Assembly: GCA_015956445.1 (NCBI GenBank) | Contig: WIUZ02000001.1 | Span: 124,001 to 188,000, forward strand | Direction of reading: 5' to 3' | DNA: 64,000 nucleotides | Origin: Thelephora terrestris | Lineage: Eukaryota > Basidiomycota > Agaricomycetes > Thelephorales > Thelephoraceae | Shown here: in pieces, positions 63,420-64,000 of the stretch | Layout of the letters: each line of letters opens with the position of its first letter | Position numbering within the stretch: the stretch's first letter is position 1 | The notes under the pieces: model-generated | Databases searched by the model: none | What the model saw: only the letters and a program-made list of their open reading frames with translations | What the model was told of the DNA's origin: nothing | Position numbers and translations under genes: made by a program

Positions 63420-63785
63420 TAGCATATTTGGTAAAAATAACATATTTGGTAAAAATAACATATTTGGTAAAAATAACATATTTGGTAAAAATAACATATT
63501 TGGTAAAAATAACATATTTGGTAAAAATAACATATTTGGTAAAAATAACATATTTGGTAAAAATAACATATTTGGTAAAAATAACATATTTGGTAAAAAT
63601 AACATATTTGGTAAAAATAACATATTTGGTAAAATAACATATTTGGTAAAAATAACATATTTGGTAAAAATAACATATTTGGTAAAAATAACATATTTGG
63701 TAAAATAACATATTTGGTAAAAATAACATATTTGGTAAAAATAACATATTGGTAAAATAACATATTTGGTAAAATAACATACCAG
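63420..63785 (+). repeat. 18-bp array CATATTTGGTAAAAATAA, P3 right arm
   Basis: About 20 units, nearly identical, mirroring the 60430-60570 array but more than twice as long. The unit length is a multiple of three, so long repetitive frames (ICYFYQ...) are open on the minus strand without being genes. Confidence 0.92.
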
Positions 63786-64000
63786 GTAAAAATAACATAC
63801 CAGGTAAAATTTCATTTTTAGGAAGTCACATGATCCCATTATGTAATCCATCAAATTTCCTCTTATGGTATTTCCTTCTATAGTATTTCCTTTTATAGAC
63901 ATTCCATCTATTCTGTTTCCCATCATTGCTTACATAAGCCATCAATATTTCCTTTCTGGGATATTCCCAAAAAGGAAACCCACCCAGACTCCCAGGCAAT

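Larger units (their letters stand above)
60073..64000. mobile_element. P3: palindromic TTAGG-repeat element (second copy of P1), runs off window
   Basis: It starts CACTAGTGGTAGTT like P1 and follows it closely. The left arm reaches about 61943, a spacer follows, and the right arm continues from about 62044 to the window end, about 150 bp short of the expected terminus. Arms differ in repeat number: about 8 units of the 18-bp array on the left (60430-60570) and about 20 on the right (63420-63780). No gene is evident; open frames in the arrays are translations of repeats. Confidence 0.85.

Noticed and set aside
60430-63785. CRISPR-like regularly spaced repeats
   Set aside because: The 16- and 18-bp units are contiguous without unique spacers, and the setting is a eukaryotic transposon.
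63357-63926. 189-codon frame of repeating ICYFYQ-type units
   Set aside because: Translation of the 18-bp tandem array in P3; the same frame exists mirrored in the other arm and has no other gene features.

Overview
The window looks like repeat-packed, non-host DNA from a filamentous basidiomycete, probably an agaricomycete. The signs are a Plavaka-type transposase, a chromodomain Gypsy integrase, and introns of about 50-60 nt with GT-AG ends. I recognise no host housekeeping gene, rRNA, tRNA or CRISPR array. Almost every base can be placed in a mobile element, and most boundaries are supported by target-site duplications (TSDs) read directly from the sequence.

Element classes (my working names). 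(1) F1-F4: 2.3-3.3 kb units that begin TGT and end CCTGACA (F4 3' end not seen), with 5-bp TSDs. They look like giant solo LTRs: a sense TATA box lies 0.26-0.8 kb before the CCTGACA end. The long 5' part carries a multi-exon gene on the antisense strand with its own promoter. F1, F3 and F4 genes encode related coiled-coil/acidic proteins. F2 has a divergent gene pair (a Cys/His-rich protein and a 207-aa protein). Apparently intact genes are at 29313-31049 (F1), 43098-44359 (F3) and 22793-23690, 41202-42105, 21499-22122, 39924-40547 (F2). (2) M0-M10: palindromic CACTGGGG...CCCCAGTG elements with 3-bp TSDs (CACTA/Plavaka-like MITEs). (3) S1-S3: ordinary solo LTRs (TGTAGTGCC...TTCA) with 4-bp TSDs. 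(4) G1: a complete but non-autonomous Gypsy element (Gag plus protease only). G2: the 3' end of a chromodomain Gypsy pol. (5) P1-P3: 2.3-4 kb palindromes rich in TTAGG-like repeats and minisatellites. (6) A decayed Plavaka transposase gene at 25040-27807.

Layout. 1-9493: F1 copy (reverse) broken by M0, M1 and G1. 9494-11611: unassigned, with a 10-bp-phased TTCC repeat. 11612-12308: F1 stub. 12309-17926: F4 with M2, S1, M3 and S2 inside. 17927-21063: palindrome P1. 21064-24970: G2 pol tail with F2 inside its chromodomain. 25040-27931: Plavaka gene with M4. 27932-31235: intact F1. 31236-37127: AT-rich unassigned region with decayed coding traces. 37128-54710: a Russian doll (F3 > M6 > F2 > F1 > F2, F3, M7, M8, S3, F2). 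54911-60072: F1 with M9 and P2, then M10, F3 and F2 fragments. 60073-64000: palindrome P3, running off the end.

The most novel candidate is the F superfamily: LTR-like units that carry an antisense, intron-containing, apparently maintained gene family, with a CRE-like TGACGTCA site upstream of the F1 sense TATA. No pol-bearing internal region flanked by two such units is in the window, so the LTR assignment is inference.
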